A stretch of 64,000 nucleotides of DNA from contig NZ_CP045434.1 in NCBI RefSeq assembly GCF_009363895.1, positions 1,116,001 through 1,180,000 on the forward strand, given 5' to 3'. Position numbers and translations under genes: made by a program. Positions 17,869 through 27,003 of the stretch are shown here, in pieces. This stretch comes from Sphingomonas ginsengisoli An et al. 2013 (GTDB lineage: Bacteria; Pseudomonadota; Alphaproteobacteria; Sphingomonadales; Sphingomonadaceae). The notes beneath the pieces are model-generated. The model was not told the origin of the DNA, made no database searches, and was given only the letters and a program-made list of their open reading frames with translations. Position 1 is the stretch's first letter. Every line of letters starts with the position of its first letter.

Positions 17869-18906
17869 ATGATCTTGAAGACTGCTGATGATCGCGAAGA
17901 CGATGTAATCGAACTTGAGCGGTTGCGGTTGCTTGCGCCGTCTTCAAGCCAAACCGCGATCGACAAACAGATCGCAAACATTCGGTCCGGAGCCGCTGGA
18001 GAACGCAGTGCTGCACACTTCATCGACCTTGAGTTTGGCAAAAGCGAGCGGGTCGCAATTTTTCACGATCTGCGGATCGGCACTGATGGCGATTACGCCC
18101 AAATCGACCACCTTCTGATCCATCGACTGCAGGCCACCGCGTGGGTGCTTGAGACCAAGAACTACAACGGGCGCCTGAGTTGTGACGAGCACGGAGACTG
18201 GACTCTGTGGCGGGGCGGAAAACCAATCTCTGTCCCCTCCCCCATCAACCAAGCACGCCGGCAATGCCAAGCCTTGCAGTTGTGGCTCGACGCTCATGGC
18301 TACACGTGGCTCCGGAACGTGCATCCTGTCGTCCTCATCTCCCCAAAGTCGAGCGTCGATCGGCGAAAACTCTCTCCCGACGAGCACGTCGTGAAGGCAG
18401 ATAACTTTGCGACATGGTGGAAAGAGCAAGCCGGCGAGATTGGCCTTGGCACCGCATTGCAAATGTTGGGGCGGCATGCAGTGAGTGGCCTGAGCCCGAC
18501 GGAATTCGAAGCGTTCGGTCGGACTCTTGTCGGCGCGCACGAGCCCATCAAGTTCGATTGGGCAGCGCGGATTGGTATTAGCAAGGCGGTTGCCGAGGTA
18601 GTCCCCGTTCCAGAGAAGCCGCAGGCTGATTCAGAGACCTATCCTAGTCAGGCAGCAACCCCGAATACTGTGCGAACGCCATTCGGCGAGATCAAAATTT
18701 CTCGTGTCTCGGCAGCGCAAGTCGCCTTGCGCAACGACAGTGATCCGCGACTGATCGCCGTGGTACGAAACGCCTGCAAAGGCAAAGGCCGATGGGTGCC
18801 GCGCTATCGAAACTGGCTGATCGCTGACGATGACCTCGGCCAGGTTTTAGACTCTATCCGGCAGACAGCGGTTGACGCAAAATGCGCGGAGCCTCCTACT
18901 GAATAA
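17869..18906 (+). CDS. NERD domain protein
   Basis: About 345 residues; the ATG at 17869 directly follows an in-frame TTG that could also start it. The nuclease-related (NERD) domain spans about residues 40-150: GAAGERSAAHFI, then DYAQIDHLLIHR, then WVLETKNYNGRL, where D and E-x-K mark a PD-(D/E)XK-like site. It continues with PSPINQARRQCQALQLWL, as in other NERD proteins. The C-terminal part (after residue 265) is a short Arg-rich domain with KGRWVPRYRNWLI. It is the last nuclease-type gene before the MucR-like gene. Cleavage activity is inferred, not shown. Confidence 0.85.
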   Translation: MILKTADDREDDVIELERLRLLAPSSSQTAIDKQIANIRSGAAGERSAAHFIDLEFGKSERVAIFHDLRIGTDGDYAQIDHLLIHRLQATAWVLETKNYNGRLSCDEHGDWTLWRGGKPISVPSPINQARRQCQALQLWLDAHGYTWLRNVHPVVLISPKSSVDRRKLSPDEHVVKADNFATWWKEQAGEIGLGTALQMLGRHAVSGLSPTEFEAFGRTLVGAHEPIKFDWAARIGISKAVAEVVPVPEKPQADSETYPSQAATPNTVRTPFGEIKISRVSAAQVALRNDSDPRLIAVVRNACKGKGRWVPRYRNWLIADDDLGQVLDSIRQTAVDAKCAEPPTE

Positions 18907-19303
18907 GCTTCATGAGCCCACTAAGTGGACATTCCCGTAAGGTGCAACGACGAGGCGTTCTCAGCCGAAGACTGGTCAGAATAGTTGCGGTTTTGCCTTA
19001 GCACCGCTGGGCCTGGTCGTTGTGCTTGGAAAGTGCGGCTAACACTCTGAGAAACAGAACCTGCCTGAAACGACAGTTTATTCGGGCACGCAGTTTGTCT
19101 CCGCATCCGAACTTGCAAACTGCCGGGTTGACCCTCAAGCCGAAAGCGTCGTCCAACAAAACTTGGATCGAGGCTTGACCGTAGAATTCGTCCGCGCGTT
19201 AGCGCGGATGGGGCGGTACGCAGACCGAAAATCTAACTTGGCTCACATTGATATCAACGTCTGATTGATTAATAGGCCCCCATAATTGCTCGGAGAAAAG
19301 ACG
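18907..19303. other. Intergenic region upstream of the MucR-like gene
   Basis: About 400 bp with no credible gene. The last ~60 bp are AT-richer (around 19240-19300) and probably hold the promoter of the mucR-like gene. MucR proteins often repress themselves, so an AT-rich operator here would fit; that is inference. Confidence 0.45.
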
Positions 19304-19789
19304 ATGGCTGATGACCAATCCAATGATGGATCGATTGAACTTGCTACGGAACTTACGATCGCCTGGCTCTCGAATCCAAACACTCGCGCGCAGGCCAATG
19401 AAATTCCCGAGTTTCTGCGCACAATGCATCAGGCTGTAACTGATCTCGCTAGTCCGGCAGCTGCCGGCGACGAGAGCGTCACTGAGTCTTCTCATCAACC
19501 TGCCGTGACAGTGCGCAAATCTATCGCATCACCTGAGCACATCGTCTCGCTGATCGACGGGAAAGCGTACAAGTCGCTGAAAAGGCACTTGTCGCGCCAT
19601 GGTTTGACCCCTGCTGAATATCGTCAGCGTTATGGTCTCAAGGCTGACTATCCGATGGTTGCGCCTGCTTATGCCGAGAAGCGGAGGGCTCTGGCGAAAT
19701 CAATTGGTCTGGGACGTAAGCCGAAGGCAGCAACCGGAGGCCAACCTCCGAAGGCAACGCGTGCGAGGCGGCAGAAAGCCTCAAGCTGA
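19304..19789 (+). CDS. MucR/Ros-family regulator without the first zinc-finger cysteines
   Basis: 161 residues from the ATG at 19304, preceded by a GGAGAAAA box. The C-terminal half has the MucR/Ros signature: IASPEHIVSLIDGKAYKSLKRHLSRHG, LTPAEYRQRYGLKADYPMVAP, AYAEKRRALAKSIGLGRKP. Ros proteins normally hold zinc through C-x2-C in the IxCLEC position; here that region reads VSLIDG, so the two Cys are absent. Cys-less variants exist in alphaproteobacteria. Family members are histone-like repressors of AT-rich promoters and often silence acquired DNA. Its position between the nuclease region and the Rhs/T4SS region is suggestive. Confidence 0.88.
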   Translation: MADDQSNDGSIELATELTIAWLSNPNTRAQANEIPEFLRTMHQAVTDLASPAAAGDESVTESSHQPAVTVRKSIASPEHIVSLIDGKAYKSLKRHLSRHGLTPAEYRQRYGLKADYPMVAPAYAEKRRALAKSIGLGRKPKAATGGQPPKATRARRQKASS

Positions 19790-20076
19790 GCTTGTCTAAA
19801 ATGCGGCCTGGCGAGTGGAGGTCACCGCTCGTCGGGCCACTCGCTGAGTGCTGCTGATCTAATCGTTCAGCTGCCGCCTCGCGTGCTTGCCCTAAAAGTC
19901 TTGTGCTGCCCTGGCGCAGGATCATTAGGCTTCGGGAATAATCGACCCCTGCTAACCATCTAAAGGAAATGGTTTTGTGTGCGGGCGACGACCCATTCAG
20001 AGCACCAAATCGGACGCTCACGCCTACCATTGTGGTCAGAGGCTCCTTAAACAGACTCGTGACCTTGCATTGCAGT

Positions 20077-20568
20077 TCAGGTGATCTTCAGCTGTTCAAC
20101 CCACTTGTTCGGCAAACCCCTGAAGTGGTCCCTTAATCGGTCTTCAACGTGCTCGGGCTCCCACACTGCTGCGGTCTCTAGACCGATGCACTCTCCCGGA
20201 CTGGCGTATCTCTCATACAAGGGCGCAAGCTCTGGAATTTCATGGTAGATTGAAAGTATACCCGATAGCTCATCTTGCTTACAGAATTTTGGAGAAAATC
20301 TGAGCTCTTCAGGAATATCTGCGCTGCCCACAACAGGCCATCGCCTGGATGTCACGGCATGGTTCATCACCATGAGTGTAAAAGCTACCGGTAATCCGCC
20401 TACTTCAAAATGTTCGGGTTGATCTCTTAAGAAAAGTCGGTCGAAGAAAGCTATGAGAGGCTCCTTCAGAACCATCGCAAGAGCGTATGCACCGTCTCCA
20501 AGTCCCACTTTCAAAACCTGACCTGACTTGCGGCGCTGCTTCTTGGAGATGTTTCGGTGCCCTAACAT
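20077..20568 (-). CDS. Imm26-family immunity protein for Rhs locus 1
   Basis: 163 residues. The N-terminal part [29 protein letters not shown] matches the beginning of immunity protein 26 (Imm26), and the rest is a soluble alpha/beta fold with [16 protein letters not shown]. It starts 7 nt inside the end of the Rhs C-terminal gene, the position expected for a cognate immunity gene in a polymorphic toxin locus. It would bind and block the nuclease tip of that Rhs protein in kin cells. The assignment rests on the N-terminal pattern plus position. Confidence 0.78.
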   Translation of the reverse strand: MLGHRNISKKQRRKSGQVLKVGLGDGAYALAMVLKEPLIAFFDRLFLRDQPEHFEVGGLPVAFTLMVMNHAVTSRRWPVVGSADIPEELRFSPKFCKQDELSGILSIYHEIPELAPLYERYASPGECIGLETAAVWEPEHVEDRLRDHFRGLPNKWVEQLKIT

Positions 20569-23258
20569 CCACCAAATTCTTTTTCAGCAGCGGCACGGCA
20601 CGCCGGGCCGTTTGGGTTACGATCGGAGATACCGTTGATGCGGTTTCCAGATGTTCCACCTTGTGATTGAGCTCCGCCATTTTTTTCAATCATCTGTTGT
20701 TCGCGTCCTCTGATTGCCCTTGGATTAGTCGATGACCTATCGAGCCTCGCCGGTCCAAATCCTCGCGCACTCATATGATGACCTGCATCTCGCCTAGCAA
20801 TGTTCTGAGCGGGAGTTCCAATGCCGCTTGTCCGCCCTGTGTAGATTTGACCGGTACGCTCATTGGCCTTCGTATAAGTCTGATAAGTTCTCTGTTCCAC
20901 CCGGGCAAGCACACCCTCCCCTTTAGCAGCACTCATAATTTCGGCTGCCCCGCGTTCCTCACCTGCGATAGGAATGAATAAGGTGGCGATGGTGGCGACA
21001 ACGCCAGCATTTGGAGCATTTGGATTTACGTAAAGGCCGGATGTGGTGAACCCTATGACCACCTTCTCGTTGTAGTCAGGGCATGAGCCGAGGCAAAATC
21101 CATCTTCACCACTGGGGTCCGTCTTATCTACCGGATCGTTTCTGACGTAGGCGTAGAGATTGAACTGGTCTTCATAACCGATGGGATCGGTTTGAAGAAA
21201 TCGCCCGAGGGTCGGTGAGTAGATTCGCGCTTTATAATAGTACATGCCAAGCTCGGACAGCCAGGCTTGGCCCGTGTATTGGAAGCGACCGGTATTACCC
21301 GCACCGGGAATCCCGTATTCGTCGTAGCTGTTGACGCCGGCCTGAGTGCCCGAGCAGTCCGCCTTAGCGATAATCGAGCCCTGCCAGTTGGCGTGGAGGA
21401 AGCGGGTACCGGTGCAGTTGAGCTGCCCGCCGGCGTCGTCGACCAGCACCTCGTCGGTGTTGGGACCGAAGATGTAGCGTCGCGTGATGGCGTTAAAGCC
21501 GTTGTACTCGACCGCAAGACGATCGCCGTCGTAGACGAAACGAGTGACCGTACCGCCCTTACTGATCTGGAACAGCCGACCGAGCGGATCGTACGTCAGC
21601 GCCGTCCCGTTGCTGGAAGAGACAAGCCGGTTCTCAGCATCATAGACGAAAGTGGTGGTGACCGGTGTGCCGTTGGCATTGTTGACGGTCTGCGTCGCCA
21701 GGTTGCCATTAGAATCGTAAGTAAACGTCGCACCGCCTGCGGCCGTATACTGATTTAGGCCATTGGTGGTGTACGGTCGATTGACCGCCGCGGCGCCAGT
21801 CCAGGCATAAGCATCGTTGTCGCGCGCTTCGCTCGCGATCCCGTTCGCCGAATTGTAGGTGAAGGCTTCGGCGACATTGCCATAGTTGGCGGCAAAGACT
21901 TGCTGCAGCAACGACAGGCGTGAGACACCGTCGTAGTTGAAGGTTGTCGTGTCATAGTTGGAGGGCGTCGGGCTTACAGTGCGTGTCATCGTGCTACGCT
22001 GGCCCGCTGCGTCGTACGTAATAGTCAAGTAGGGCTGAGTGCCTGAAGGCGTGGTCCAGCTGGCGGACTTGGGCCGGTCTAGGCCATCGTAGGCCGTCGT
22101 GAAATAGTCGCCGTCCGGATGCTGCAGGATGTCACGGTTACCATCCGGATCGTAGTGCGAGCCCATCGTAACCGAGAGCCCGGCCATATTGACCGACGAA
22201 AAGGTCGCGCGACCAAAGCCGTCGTACGTGGTGGAGATGCCCTCGCTGGAGGCAAACCGGGCGTAGGTCTGCAATCCCCGCAAATCGTAGCCGTACGAAA
22301 CTGTGTACCCCGTGGCGCCCGTAGCCGACGTCGGCACGGTCTTGGTGGTCACATGGTTCAGCGCATCAAAGGCATATGTGAGCGTTGTCCCATCACGCTT
22401 GCGCAGGCTCGTGCGGTTGCCGGTGGCGTCGTAGCCGTACTGCTCGTAGTCGGCCGTGTTGACCGCTGCAGCCGTGGACAGCGCCGTCGCCTGGCTCGAG
22501 AAATCAAAACCTGAAGGTGGCGCCGCTGCCGACGGGAACTGCCACTGGCTCAGCCGGTCAAAGCCATCGTAGACATAATGCGCCTTGTTGCCGACCGCAT
22601 CGATGACATACTCCCGCTTGCCGTTGGGAGTGTAGCTGAGCGTTGCCTCTGCCCGCTCCTTGTCAGTGCCAACCCCGTTGCGGATCTGCACGACCTGACC
22701 AGCCGCATCGTAGATGTTGCGGCTGATGCGATCGGGAGTGGGATTGTTCGGCGAGTTGGTCGTACTTGGCGTGCACGCGCTGGCCGGTAGCGAGCCGAAC
22801 ACGGCTGGCGTCATACGCACTGCCGTGCAGTCCAGCCTTCCGGCATTGTCGTAGCTGTATTGCGTTACTGTCTTGAGGCCGGGATTGGCGCCGGCTACCG
22901 CGATCGTCCGCTCCTGGACCTTGCGGCTCTCGCTATCGTAATCGGTCTCTAGCCGTTGCTGGATTGTAAAGCCGGACCAAGCCGACGGCGCCACCGCCTC
23001 GCTTTGCCAGGCCGCCAACTCACCCTTCTCGACAACGATAAGCTCGCCCGCAGCGTTGTAAGTGTTGCGCACCGCCGCATAATGAAGCGGACCTGTGTCA
23101 TCGGGATCGGCCGAAATGGTCCCCACTAATTGGTGGTCCGCATCGTAGCGGAAGCCGGTCGTGAATGCCGAGGGCACGCTCTGCGCCAGCGCTGGCGACC
23201 CTACTCCAGCAAGCGCGGCAATAGCGAGGACGAGCAGAGGATAGCGACGCTTCATCAT
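20562..23258 (-). CDS. Rhs/YD-repeat protein, C-terminal half with GIY-YIG-type toxin tip (locus 1)
   Basis: Up to 905 residues. The frame opens at a TTG (23279), but the ATGATG at 23258/23255, with AGGAG just before it, is the better start and gives a signal peptide ([20 protein letters not shown]). About 20 YD repeats follow (e.g. [29 protein letters not shown]), closing with the Rhs core end [21 protein letters not shown] near residue 700. The tip (about 795-905) has [30 protein letters not shown] and [13 protein letters not shown], a URI/GIY-YIG nuclease pattern (Tox-URI2-like). The preceding gene encodes the missing N-terminal half. Imm26 follows at once. Confidence 0.85.
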   Translation of the reverse strand: MMKRRYPLLVLAIAALAGVGSPALAQSVPSAFTTGFRYDADHQLVGTISADPDDTGPLHYAAVRNTYNAAGELIVVEKGELAAWQSEAVAPSAWSGFTIQQRLETDYDSESRKVQERTIAVAGANPGLKTVTQYSYDNAGRLDCTAVRMTPAVFGSLPASACTPSTTNSPNNPTPDRISRNIYDAAGQVVQIRNGVGTDKERAEATLSYTPNGKREYVIDAVGNKAHYVYDGFDRLSQWQFPSAAAPPSGFDFSSQATALSTAAAVNTADYEQYGYDATGNRTSLRKRDGTTLTYAFDALNHVTTKTVPTSATGATGYTVSYGYDLRGLQTYARFASSEGISTTYDGFGRATFSSVNMAGLSVTMGSHYDPDGNRDILQHPDGDYFTTAYDGLDRPKSASWTTPSGTQPYLTITYDAAGQRSTMTRTVSPTPSNYDTTTFNYDGVSRLSLLQQVFAANYGNVAEAFTYNSANGIASEARDNDAYAWTGAAAVNRPYTTNGLNQYTAAGGATFTYDSNGNLATQTVNNANGTPVTTTFVYDAENRLVSSSNGTALTYDPLGRLFQISKGGTVTRFVYDGDRLAVEYNGFNAITRRYIFGPNTDEVLVDDAGGQLNCTGTRFLHANWQGSIIAKADCSGTQAGVNSYDEYGIPGAGNTGRFQYTGQAWLSELGMYYYKARIYSPTLGRFLQTDPIGYEDQFNLYAYVRNDPVDKTDPSGEDGFCLGSCPDYNEKVVIGFTTSGLYVNPNAPNAGVVATIATLFIPIAGEERGAAEIMSAAKGEGVLARVEQRTYQTYTKANERTGQIYTGRTSGIGTPAQNIARRDAGHHMSARGFGPARLDRSSTNPRAIRGREQQMIEKNGGAQSQGGTSGNRINGISDRNPNGPACRAAAEKEFGGC
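21143..22832 (-). repeat. Rhs core repeat, copy 1 (direct repeat with 36755-38423)
   Basis: The YD-repeat core of Rhs locus 1 is about nine-tenths identical at protein level, by eye, to that of locus 2, and many DNA stretches are identical. Similarity starts near the conserved [12 protein letters not shown] segment and stops just after the DPIGY segment; on both sides the sequences become unrelated or only distantly related. Copy 1 has a 21-nt insertion relative to copy 2. The two copies are direct repeats about 15.6 kb apart. Confidence 0.85.
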
Positions 23259-23269
23259 CGGTCTCCTCA

Positions 23270-25261
23270 TTATGGACAAGCCGTCAAACCGGCACGCGGC
23301 GACGACTCCGATATCTTGTTACCTTGCGCATCATAGCCAAAACAGGTGCGAAGGGTCGTGACAGTATTGCTGTCCGTGCTCGTTATCGTCTTGCCGCGCA
23401 GAAGGAGATTGTTGGGGCCTGCATCCGGACCGTAGTCATACGTCGTGATGACCTCATCAGCAGCTCCACCTGAGCAAGCCGGACTGCCGCCCGTCGCCCC
23501 CGATGTTCGGCACGAACTTTCAGAAGCTAACACCCAGATTGGTGAGGTAGCCCTAACATACCCGCCGCTGCCGTTGCTGACCCAAGCATAGCGTTGCGCA
23601 TACGCATAGCGAGTTTGAGGCCGTATGCCGCCAACCGCTGGACGAGTTTCTGTCAGTACACCGCCGTGCACAGGATCATAAGTCCAGTCCGTTTCATTCT
23701 GATTGGCATCCGTCTGGGATGTAGGCTTAGTGCAGTATTTGATCGTATTGGGCCCACAATTGTATGTGGCGGTATTCACGATCTCACCGCCGCTCAACCC
23801 GACCTGCCTCGTTTTTAGAAGCAGGCGCGCCTGTATATCCCAAGTGTAATAGGTCGTGATGCCCCGCGGATCGGTTGACGAGACCGGAGTTGGCATAACA
23901 TAGCAGCGATCTTGCATCGTGGCTGGTAGATTTGCTTCAGCTTGCGGGTCGCAATAGTCAACTGTCGTTTGGCGTAGCAAGCTATCGCTGATCGTCACCG
24001 GCCCTGGCGTAATCTGATAGAGACTATTGTCAGGGTCTGAGGGTGGGATCGAATAAGGCGCACATGGGTTGCTTATGCATGGGTCTCCGACGTCGCCACT
24101 ATAGGGCCGTCGCGGAAAATCATACGCCGCACCAATGCCCGTCCCATTTCCATCAGAGTAGGTACCGCCCGCAAGGGTCTTGGCATGACCGCTTATCTGC
24201 GGTGCATACTGGTAGTTGTAAGTGTAAGACTCGCCGCTTGCGAACGATTGTGAATCGATGATTGCTTGAGATAGGCCGTCGTCATTGACTTGCCAGTCGA
24301 TCTGGTTCGTCAGCCATGGCGAGTTACTCCCGGGCTTGATGAAGCCCATGGAGGTGGCGGTGTTCACGAAGCGCCAAAGTCCGCCTCGAGCATCAGTCAC
24401 ACTTAGGAGCGATTGTTTCCCATTGACGACCTCATATGTGTAACTGCTCGTTTGGACGCCTGCGGGACACGTTGCACTTGTCGGCATGGTCGTCGCGGCA
24501 AGGTTAAGCACGCATGCCTTGCTCACATACTGACCAGCATACTCAAGGATTAGCGCGTATCCGCGACTGCTACGCACACTTCTCAAACGGGTCGTGTTTT
24601 GGCCACCGGTGGCGTCGTAAGCGAAATCCAACGTCGTACCATCCGGCTTCACGACTTGCGACACGTAGGCGCATCTCAAGACCGATGAGCAGTCACCGCT
24701 TCCCATGCTACGGAACACCGCTGTCGTGCCGTCAGCAGCCTGAAATGTGTACACTGTGCTCCCACTAGCCTTGTCACCACCGGGCGCCGAATAGGTAAGG
24801 ATGGCGTAACCCGAGCGGGAAGCCTGAGAGTAGCCGTAGCCAGCTTGCTGTTGCGAAGAGAACGTCTGTGACAAGCCGCCAAAGTTCACTTCGATTTGAA
24901 AGTCATTGCCGTGACCATTGATAAGATCGCCCGTGAATAGGTTGATCCTCTTCTCGGAGACCATAATGTCGAACGAATGCGAAAATGAGCCAAATGGATT
25001 GTTATGGCCCACGAGCTGCTGAGAGATACTGCGCGTGAGGACGATCCCGTTCGCATCCCCGATCGCAACATCCTTGTGCTCATAGTTGTAGCGGCCTGAC
25101 CGCAAATCGACACCACCAGGGCTGATAAGCATCTTCTCAGGCGGCGGCGCAAGAATACTATCGCCATAGGCCGGCCCACCCAAAACAACGAGCGAGAGCG
25201 CAGCGCCTAGGATCGAAACTGAGCGCCGAAGTTGCCTATCGATTTGAGGTAAGAGCGCCAA
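23270..25261 (-). CDS. Rhs/YD-repeat protein, N-terminal half (locus 1)
   Basis: 663 residues from a TTG with a GAGGG box. A signal peptide is visible ([24 protein letters not shown]). The body begins [27 protein letters not shown], the usual opening of alphaproteobacterial Rhs/YD proteins (a DUF6531-like start), followed by beta-rich repeats. It ends [20 protein letters not shown], where single-chain relatives continue directly into the repeats now encoded by the next gene. The product is therefore half of a split Rhs shell. It is probably exported and assembles with the second half outside the cytoplasm. Only about 11-15 nt separate it from the next gene's preferred start. Confidence 0.82.
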   Translation of the reverse strand: MALLPQIDRQLRRSVSILGAALSLVVLGGPAYGDSILAPPPEKMLISPGGVDLRSGRYNYEHKDVAIGDANGIVLTRSISQQLVGHNNPFGSFSHSFDIMVSEKRINLFTGDLINGHGNDFQIEVNFGGLSQTFSSQQQAGYGYSQASRSGYAILTYSAPGGDKASGSTVYTFQAADGTTAVFRSMGSGDCSSVLRCAYVSQVVKPDGTTLDFAYDATGGQNTTRLRSVRSSRGYALILEYAGQYVSKACVLNLAATTMPTSATCPAGVQTSSYTYEVVNGKQSLLSVTDARGGLWRFVNTATSMGFIKPGSNSPWLTNQIDWQVNDDGLSQAIIDSQSFASGESYTYNYQYAPQISGHAKTLAGGTYSDGNGTGIGAAYDFPRRPYSGDVGDPCISNPCAPYSIPPSDPDNSLYQITPGPVTISDSLLRQTTVDYCDPQAEANLPATMQDRCYVMPTPVSSTDPRGITTYYTWDIQARLLLKTRQVGLSGGEIVNTATYNCGPNTIKYCTKPTSQTDANQNETDWTYDPVHGGVLTETRPAVGGIRPQTRYAYAQRYAWVSNGSGGYVRATSPIWVLASESSCRTSGATGGSPACSGGAADEVITTYDYGPDAGPNNLLLRGKTITSTDSNTVTTLRTCFGYDAQGNKISESSPRAGLTACP

Positions 25262-25355
25262 TGCAAAACCCTCAAGAGGATTGAAGTCAGACGGTAAGGA
25301 ATTTCTACGAAAAGCGTCGCAGATTTCCGATTAGCTCGGGTTGTACGCGTTAAAA

Positions 25356-25685
25356 TCAGTTCGAGATCATCACGTAATCGACGCCTTCGGAGTCACCCCA
25401 GGTGCTGCAGTTACCGGTACCGTTGATGAAGACCTGCTTGCCTGCGGCCTGAGCCGAGAGAATTATCGAGATCATCGCCTTGCCCCAGTCAGTGTTGGAC
25501 GGAATGGCAAAGCGAGTTGCTTGGGTTGCGCATGCGGGTGCACCCGAGCGATTGTTTGGAAGGTCGAACAGCATCGGACCACCTTGGGTCACTAGCACGT
25601 TGATGGGAGGACCGGAGCCTGCGGTGCCAGCGAGAGCGGGGGAGGACACGGTCAGGGCGTAGAGCGCGAGCAGTGCTTTCTTCAT
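25356..25685 (-). CDS. Small secreted protein, family member A
   Basis: 109 residues: a signal peptide (MKKALLALYALTVSSPALAG) and an ~88-residue mature domain containing PPINVLV, then MLFDLPNNRSGAPACAT, RFAIPSNTDWGKAMI, GKQVFINGTGNCSTWGDSEGVDYV. There are two Cys that probably pair. Three relatives lie in this window (25805, 34946, decayed 40834). Similar CAT...RFAI...GTGNC...W.DSE patterns occur in small exported proteins of many proteobacteria; I cannot name a function with confidence. It lies directly upstream of Rhs locus 1 on the same strand. Confidence 0.8.
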   Translation of the reverse strand: MKKALLALYALTVSSPALAGTAGSGPPINVLVTQGGPMLFDLPNNRSGAPACATQATRFAIPSNTDWGKAMISIILSAQAAGKQVFINGTGNCSTWGDSEGVDYVMISN

Positions 25686-25689
25686 GGGT

Positions 25690-25800
25690 CAGCCTCGGTT
25701 GGTTGGGACAGCGCACAGCGCGTTGATGGTGGCGTTCATGCCGGGCGGCCGGGCAGATGCAGCGAGTTGCCGGGCGCGAATTTGGGCTCGAGTAAACACA
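25690..25800 (-). pseudogene. Relic of the 97-residue protein gene (3' end only)
   Basis: Between the two small secreted genes, the minus strand reads ARQLAASARPPGMNATINALCAVPTN in one frame, which clearly matches the end of the 97-residue proteins at 26143 and 41174 (ARQLAATARRPDMIASINALCAVPTN). The start of the gene is missing and the stop is lost. This shows that the [97-residue gene + small secreted gene] unit was once tandemly duplicated here. Confidence 0.7.
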
Positions 25801-25804
25801 TAAG

Positions 25805-26134
25805 TCAGTTCTCGACCTGCACGTAGTCCACGGTCTCTGAGTCACTCCAAACGTTGCAATTGCCTGCCCCGTTTACATACACCTGCTTACCGCGTGCTTG
25901 AGCGGTCAGAACGGACGAAATCATCGATTTGCCGGCGTCCGTGTTGGACGGGATCGCAAAACGGGTTGCTTGAGTTGCGCATGCGGGCGCCCCGGAGCGA
26001 TTGTTCGGTAGATTGAAAAGCATCATCCCCCATTCAGCCACCAGAACATTGATTGGTGGACCATATCCCGCGGTACCGGCGAGTGCGGGTGTCGAAATGA
26101 TCAACGCGCAGAATGCCAACAGTGCTTTCTTCAT
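25805..26134 (-). CDS. Small secreted protein, family member B
   Basis: 109 residues from the ATG at 26134 (signal peptide MKKALLAFCALIISTPALAG). It has the same domain as the protein at 25356: GYGPPINVLVAEWGMMLFNLPNNRSGAPACAT, RFAIPSNTDAGKSMI, GKQVYVNGAGNCNVWSDSETVDYV. It is closest to member C (34946) in the DAGKSMI, KQVYVNG and SETVDYVQVEN segments. It follows the 97-residue gene by 8 nt, so the two form a unit. Confidence 0.8.
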   Translation of the reverse strand: MKKALLAFCALIISTPALAGTAGYGPPINVLVAEWGMMLFNLPNNRSGAPACATQATRFAIPSNTDAGKSMISSVLTAQARGKQVYVNGAGNCNVWSDSETVDYVQVEN

Positions 26135-26142
26135 GGTCAGCC

Positions 26143-26436
26143 TCAGTTGGTTGGAACTGCGCACAGCGCGTTGATGCTGGCGATCATATCGGGCCGCCTG
26201 GCGGTAGCGGCGAGTTGTCGTGCGCTCGCGCAGGTGGCGTCAGTGCGGCCGCTACGCAGCGGCGCATACACCTGCGCTTCAAGCGCTTGTTCCGCGCTCC
26301 TTCGCGCCTGCGCCTCGGCCTGGGTCTCGGGAGTGACCGGCGGGGGCGTGCAAACCCCTCCGCCAGCGCACAATGGGTGTAGCGGCACGCTCGATGTACT
26401 TTGCATCAGTGCGGCCAGGAAAATGTAGCCGATCAA
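26143..26436 (-). CDS. 97-residue conserved protein, copy 1
   Basis: 97 residues starting at a TTG: MIGYIFLAALMQSTSSVPLHPLCAGGGVCTPPPV, then an Ala/Glu-rich helix and CASARQLAATARRPDM, ending INALCAVPTN. A short hydrophobic N-terminus suggests export. It has four Cys. I do not recognise the family. Near-identical copy at 41174; relics at 25690 and 35287. It precedes a small secreted protein each time, so the two are probably co-expressed. Confidence 0.7.
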   Translation of the reverse strand: MIGYIFLAALMQSTSSVPLHPLCAGGGVCTPPPVTPETQAEAQARRSAEQALEAQVYAPLRSGRTDATCASARQLAATARRPDMIASINALCAVPTN

Positions 26437-26499
26437 CTTGCCCCCCCTGTTTCTAAGATGCGCTCCGCTCGCCCATCGTCAGCGCGCACGAGCGCATGA

Positions 26500-26829
26500 T
26501 TATTTGGCCCTCACCGTCGCAAAGCCGTTGAGCGGGACGACGATGTAGATTGTAGTTGAAGAGACGCCTGCACCGGTTGCTCCGCCAATCGGCAGGTTGT
26601 TACCGGTTACCTGCACCGACGTCCGGTTGTCCGCTTTGTCGTAGTTGTAGACCGCGTTGACGCCGTCATTCCGTCCGCCGGTGTGAACAACCGTCACCAG
26701 CCGGCCAAGCGCGTCGTAGGTGTAGGTGATGGTTTCAGCCGATGCCGGTGCCGCAAGCAGGCCAATCGCTACTGCCGCGATGAGAGCAGATCGCAAGGAC
26801 CACTCCGGCACCAAACCACCTGATCGCAT
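26500..26829 (-). CDS. Secreted one-YD-repeat protein, copy 1
   Basis: 109 residues: a signal peptide (IAAVAIGLLAAPASAET), then a single YD repeat ITYTYDALGRLVTVVHTGG...VYNYDKADNRTSVQVTG and a C-terminal hydrophobic strand IYIVVPLNGFATVRAK. Such stand-alone YD proteins accompany Rhs loci in sphingomonads; a role in assembling the shell or in surface attachment is possible but not established. A second copy lies at 41533. It sits just downstream of virB11 on the same strand. Confidence 0.75.
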   Translation of the reverse strand: MRSGGLVPEWSLRSALIAAVAIGLLAAPASAETITYTYDALGRLVTVVHTGGRNDGVNAVYNYDKADNRTSVQVTGNNLPIGGATGAGVSSTTIYIVVPLNGFATVRAK

Positions 26830-27003
26830 CTTGCCCCCGTTCCGCCATCGCAGCGCAGAAAGCGCGCGACTCAGGCGGTTCAGCGCAAACTATGCCCCAT
26901 TCAAACCCGCTGTGAAGCTACAAACTGCGTTAAGAACCATTACTTCTGAATGCCGCCGGTAAGCCGATGTTTTCACAGCGAATCCTGTTAACGGCCGTCG
27001 CCA

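Noticed and set aside
19638..20030. A 130-codon minus-strand frame overlapping the MucR-like gene
   Set aside because: Overlaps the well-supported MucR coding region; no similarity to a known family.
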